From assembly GCA_026225475.1 (NCBI GenBank), contig JAMFSU010000085.1, positions 1 through 35,533 of the forward strand: a stretch of DNA of 35,533 nt. Direction: 5' to 3'. A program made the translations under genes and the position numbers. The stretch is from Duganella sp. GTDB lineage: Bacteria > Pseudomonadota > Gammaproteobacteria > Burkholderiales > Burkholderiaceae_D. The notes below the pieces were generated by a model. The model did no database searches. It saw only the letters and a list, made by a program, of their open reading frames with translations, and was not told the DNA's origin. Positions 33,436 to 35,533 of this stretch are shown in pieces; within the stretch, counting starts at the first letter, position 1, and the number at the start of each line of letters is the position of its first letter.

Positions 33436-34431
33436 ATGTTACTGGTGCAATTCAAACAGGCTGATGGCAGTCGTCAAATCGGCAGCTTAGAAGACGACGG
33501 CAAGAAGATCCGCGTCATCGATGGCTATCGCACAACGTATTCATTAGCGCGCGCGGCCATTGCTGCCAAGACTTCCTTGCAGGCATTCGCCACGGCAAAG
33601 CTCGGCAGCAGCGTTGTCGACTACGCGCACATTGCTGAGAACGGTGGCTTGCTGGCGCCGCTCGATCACGAAGACAGCGCGCATTGCTATGTCACTGGTA
33701 CCGGCCTGACTCATCTGGGAAGCGCCGATGGTCGCGATGCCATGCACAAGAAACTCGATGGCGCCGATAATCTGACTGACAGCATGAAGATGTTCCGCAT
33801 GGGCCTCGAAGGTGGCAAGCCGGCGGTAGGTCAGATCGGTGTGCAGCCAGAATGGTTTTACAAGGGTGACGGTTCGATCGTGCGCGCCGCCGAGCAGCCG
33901 TTGGCCATGCCGCATTTTGCACTCGACGGTGGTGAAGAGCCGGAGATTGCCGGTCTGTATCTGATTGGCGACGACGGTCAACCGTACCGTCTGGGCTTCG
34001 CCATCGGCAATGAATTTTCTGACCACGTCACGGAACGGCAGAATTACCTGTTCCTGGCGCATTCCAAGCTGCGCGTCTGTTCCGTCGGTCCGGCGCTGCT
34101 GGTTGGCGAACTGCCCGCGCATGTCGAAGGCATGTCGCGCATTCGTGCAGAAGATGGCAAAGTGCGTTGGGAAAAGCCGTTCCTGAGCGGCGAAAACAAC
34201 ATGTCGCATACGGTATCCAATCTGGAATATCACCATTTCAAATACCCCTTGTTCCGGCGTGCTGGCGATGTGCATATTCACTTTTTCGGCACGGCCACGC
34301 TCAGTTGTTCGGACAATATCAAAGTCGCACCGGGCGAGACTTTCGAAATCGATGTAGCCGCGTTTGGCCCGGCATTGCGCAATCGCCTGAGCCTGGAAGA
34401 CGTGCCAGCGCCGCAAGTTCGCGTTCTGTAA
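33436..34431 (+). CDS. gguC: GguC/AraD1 family protein (FAH fold), probable 2-keto-3-deoxy-L-arabinonate dehydratase
   Basis: A 331-residue protein of the fumarylacetoacetate-hydrolase-like GguC/AraD1 family, known next to gguAB (mmsAB-araD1) in Agrobacterium. It lacks the short FAH consensus but has the family's metal-site region (LYLIGDDGQPYRLGFAIGNE, then FSDHVTERQNY) and the late VSNLEYHHFKYPLFRRAGD. The proposed role is conversion of 2-keto-3-deoxy-L-arabinonate toward 2-oxoglutarate semialdehyde in the non-phosphorylative arabinose pathway. Direct biochemical proof for this subfamily is limited as far as I know. AGGAG lies six bases before the ATG. It is encoded 33 bp after the dehydratase and 42 bp before the SDR gene. 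Confidence 0.85.
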   Translation: MLLVQFKQADGSRQIGSLEDDGKKIRVIDGYRTTYSLARAAIAAKTSLQAFATAKLGSSVVDYAHIAENGGLLAPLDHEDSAHCYVTGTGLTHLGSADGRDAMHKKLDGADNLTDSMKMFRMGLEGGKPAVGQIGVQPEWFYKGDGSIVRAAEQPLAMPHFALDGGEEPEIAGLYLIGDDGQPYRLGFAIGNEFSDHVTERQNYLFLAHSKLRVCSVGPALLVGELPAHVEGMSRIRAEDGKVRWEKPFLSGENNMSHTVSNLEYHHFKYPLFRRAGDVHIHFFGTATLSCSDNIKVAPGETFEIDVAAFGPALRNRLSLEDVPAPQVRVL

Positions 34432-34473
34432 CTGACGCATGCCATTGACGGCCCCTTATTGAACGGAGATAAC

Positions 34474-35250
34474 ATGTCTGCAACACAACAACTGGCGCGC
34501 TTCCCCAGCCTCAACGGCAAACGCGTCTTCGTCACCGGTGGTGGCAGCGGCATCGGTGCTGAAATCGTCAGCGCATTGGCTGAGCAGGGCGCAGTAGTTG
34601 CCTTTGTCGATATCGTCAAGGAAGCCAGCGAAGCCTTGTGCCAACAAATTGTGGCCAAGGGTTTTACTGCGCCGCTGTTTCGCCATTGTGATTTGCGCGA
34701 TATCGCAGCATTGCAGGCGACCATCGCCGAGTTCGCTGCACAAGTCGGCGATTTCGAGGTGCTGGTCAACAATGCCGCCAACGACGAACGCCACAAGCTG
34801 GAAGATGTGACCCAGGAATATTGGGATAACCGCATCGCCATCAATCAACGTCCGGCATTTTTTGCCGCGCAGGCAGTGGCGCCGGGGATGAAGAAAAAGA
34901 AGGCCGGCTCCATCATTAATTTCAGCTCGATCAGCTGGCATATTTCGGGTGGCGGCTATCCGGTCTACACCACGGCCAAGGCATCGATGCTGGGGTTGAC
35001 ACGGGGTCTGGCGCGCGATCTTGGCGGCGACAATATTCGCGTCAATACGGTTACGCCGGGTTGGGTCATGACCGAGCGGCAAATTGCGCTGTGGCTGGAT
35101 GAGCAGGGTAAGGAAGACATCAAGCGCAACCAGTGTCTGCCGGGGCAATTGCTGCCTTCACATTTGGCGAGCATGGTGTTGTTTTTGGCGGCCGATGATA
35201 GTGCCATGTGTACTGCGCAAGAGTTTATCGTCGACGCCGGTTGGGCTTAG
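34474..35250 (+). CDS. SDR-family sugar 1-dehydrogenase (L-arabinose and/or D-galactose)
   Basis: A 258-residue short-chain dehydrogenase. Cofactor motif VTGGGSGIG near residue 20; an aspartate after strand 2 (FVDIVKEA) favours NAD+; NNAAND after strand 4; catalytic Ser in INFSSIS and YxxxK as YTTAK. The C-terminal FIVDAGWA is close to the usual SDR end. The frame is open to a TTG at 34459, but the ATG at 34474 has GGAG at good spacing. As last gene after the ChvE/Ggu importer, the dehydratase and GguC, it most likely oxidises the imported aldose to its lactone, the first step of both catabolic routes in the window. Confidence 0.85.
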   Translation: MSATQQLARFPSLNGKRVFVTGGGSGIGAEIVSALAEQGAVVAFVDIVKEASEALCQQIVAKGFTAPLFRHCDLRDIAALQATIAEFAAQVGDFEVLVNNAANDERHKLEDVTQEYWDNRIAINQRPAFFAAQAVAPGMKKKKAGSIINFSSISWHISGGGYPVYTTAKASMLGLTRGLARDLGGDNIRVNTVTPGWVMTERQIALWLDEQGKEDIKRNQCLPGQLLPSHLASMVLFLAADDSAMCTAQEFIVDAGWA

Positions 35251-35358
35251 GCTTTGATTGGTGATAAAGCACGGCTGGCGGTGTTGCACCTCTTTGCTGT
35301 GCTCACCTTCAAAAGGTAATTGCTGCTTTTCTATTCTTGGATGCTGATGCTGGGTTTT

Positions 35359-35490
35359 CTTCGGACTAGCTAGCCGGGTACCTCGGTGCGTAGTTGAGTC
35401 TTGTTCTCTTCGGACGACCTTGCCGGGTACCTCAGTGCGTAGTTGAATCTTTGTTTTCTTCGGACAACCTAGCCGGGGGCGGCCCGGCAG
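35359..35490. repeat. Tandem repeat of about 50 bp (two full units and one partial)
   Basis: Units start with CTTCGGAC at 35359, 35408 and 35458 (periods 49 and 50 bp). Units 1 and 2 share CTTCGGAC-ac-GCCGGGTACCTC-GTGCGTAGTTGA with few mismatches. Unit 3 diverges after AGCCGGG into a G+C hairpin: GCCGGG (35472-35477), loop GGCGG, CCCGGC (35483-35488). The DNA downstream of the SDR stop (35251-35358) holds no supported gene and no clear terminator. Confidence 0.75.
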
Positions 35491-35496
35491 CCGCTC

Positions 35497-35533
35497 ACTT
35501 TCTTTGGTCTCGCCCAAAGATAAGTAAGCAAAG
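35497..35533. repeat. Hairpin-forming intergenic repeat at the window end
   Basis: ACTTTCTTTGG (35497-35507) pairs with CCAAAGATAAGT (35514-35525) with a single bulge. The sequence continues as AAGCAAAG to the window edge. The CTTTCTTTGG...CCAAAG form looks like a dispersed intergenic element of this group of bacteria; copy number cannot be judged from one window. Confidence 0.45.

Noticed and set aside
35359..35490. CRISPR array
   Set aside because: Only two full and one partial unit, no unique spacers between conserved short repeats, and no cas genes.
35158..35517. Possible 119-codon minus-strand gene at the window end
   Set aside because: It is open because it reads through the tandem repeats and the 3' end of the SDR gene; the product is repetitive and basic, typical of translated intergenic repeats.

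Overview
The window looks like chromosomal DNA of a betaproteobacterium, most likely of the Oxalobacteraceae (Herbaspirillum/Collimonas type). The reasons are high-GC coding, a porin ending in a C-terminal Phe, a glucokinase fused to HexR next to zwf, and gguABC-like sugar genes. The species call is inference; nothing here was searched against a database.

Layout. (1) 1-129: 3' end of an outer-membrane porin with its terminator. (2) 342-3977, minus strand: an operon for an MHS-family transporter, a stand-alone V4R-domain protein, an acyl-CoA-dehydrogenase-fold flavin monooxygenase and its flavin reductase. A divergent LysR regulator follows (4167-5102). The substrate is unknown. (3) 5215-13565: a glucose block. 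zwf and a glk-hexR fusion run leftward; a CUT1 ABC importer (gtsABC plus a MalK-type ATPase) runs rightward. The 300-bp divergent region holds two HexR-like palindromes 51 bp apart. (4) 13888-16717: two orphan genes of atypical composition, preceded by a small overlapping ORF. The second encodes a largely disordered protein with tandem YATV/YATI tyrosine motifs, one nearly identical to the EPIYA-C site of CagA, plus a PxxPxR SH3-ligand motif. These are candidate secreted effectors and the least expected content of the window. (5) 16761-17939: a DHA1-type MFS transporter.

(6) 18237-22107, minus strand: galM-dgoK-dgoA-dgoD, the De Ley-Doudoroff route from galactonate to pyruvate and glyceraldehyde 3-phosphate. 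(7) 22471-27346, plus strand: a YtfQRT-YjfF-like CUT2 importer, probably for galactose or galactofuranose. (8) 27523-35250: a ChvE-GguA-GguB CUT2 importer followed by an arabinonate-dehydratase-type IlvD/Edd enzyme, GguC/AraD1 and an SDR sugar dehydrogenase. This is a non-phosphorylative pentose (L-arabinose) and/or galactose oxidation route. (9) 35359-35533: about 50-bp tandem repeats and hairpins in non-coding DNA.

How it works together. Blocks 6-8 form one sugar-acid catabolic island: two importers, a mutarotase, an aldose 1-dehydrogenase that could feed both branches, and two dehydratases of different folds. No lactonase, no 2-oxoglutarate-semialdehyde dehydrogenase and no dedicated local regulator are present. 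Each of the three binding-protein genes is separated from its membrane or ATPase genes by a 168-189-bp gap with a stable hairpin, consistent with differential expression. No tRNA, rRNA, CRISPR array, transposase or phage gene was recognised.
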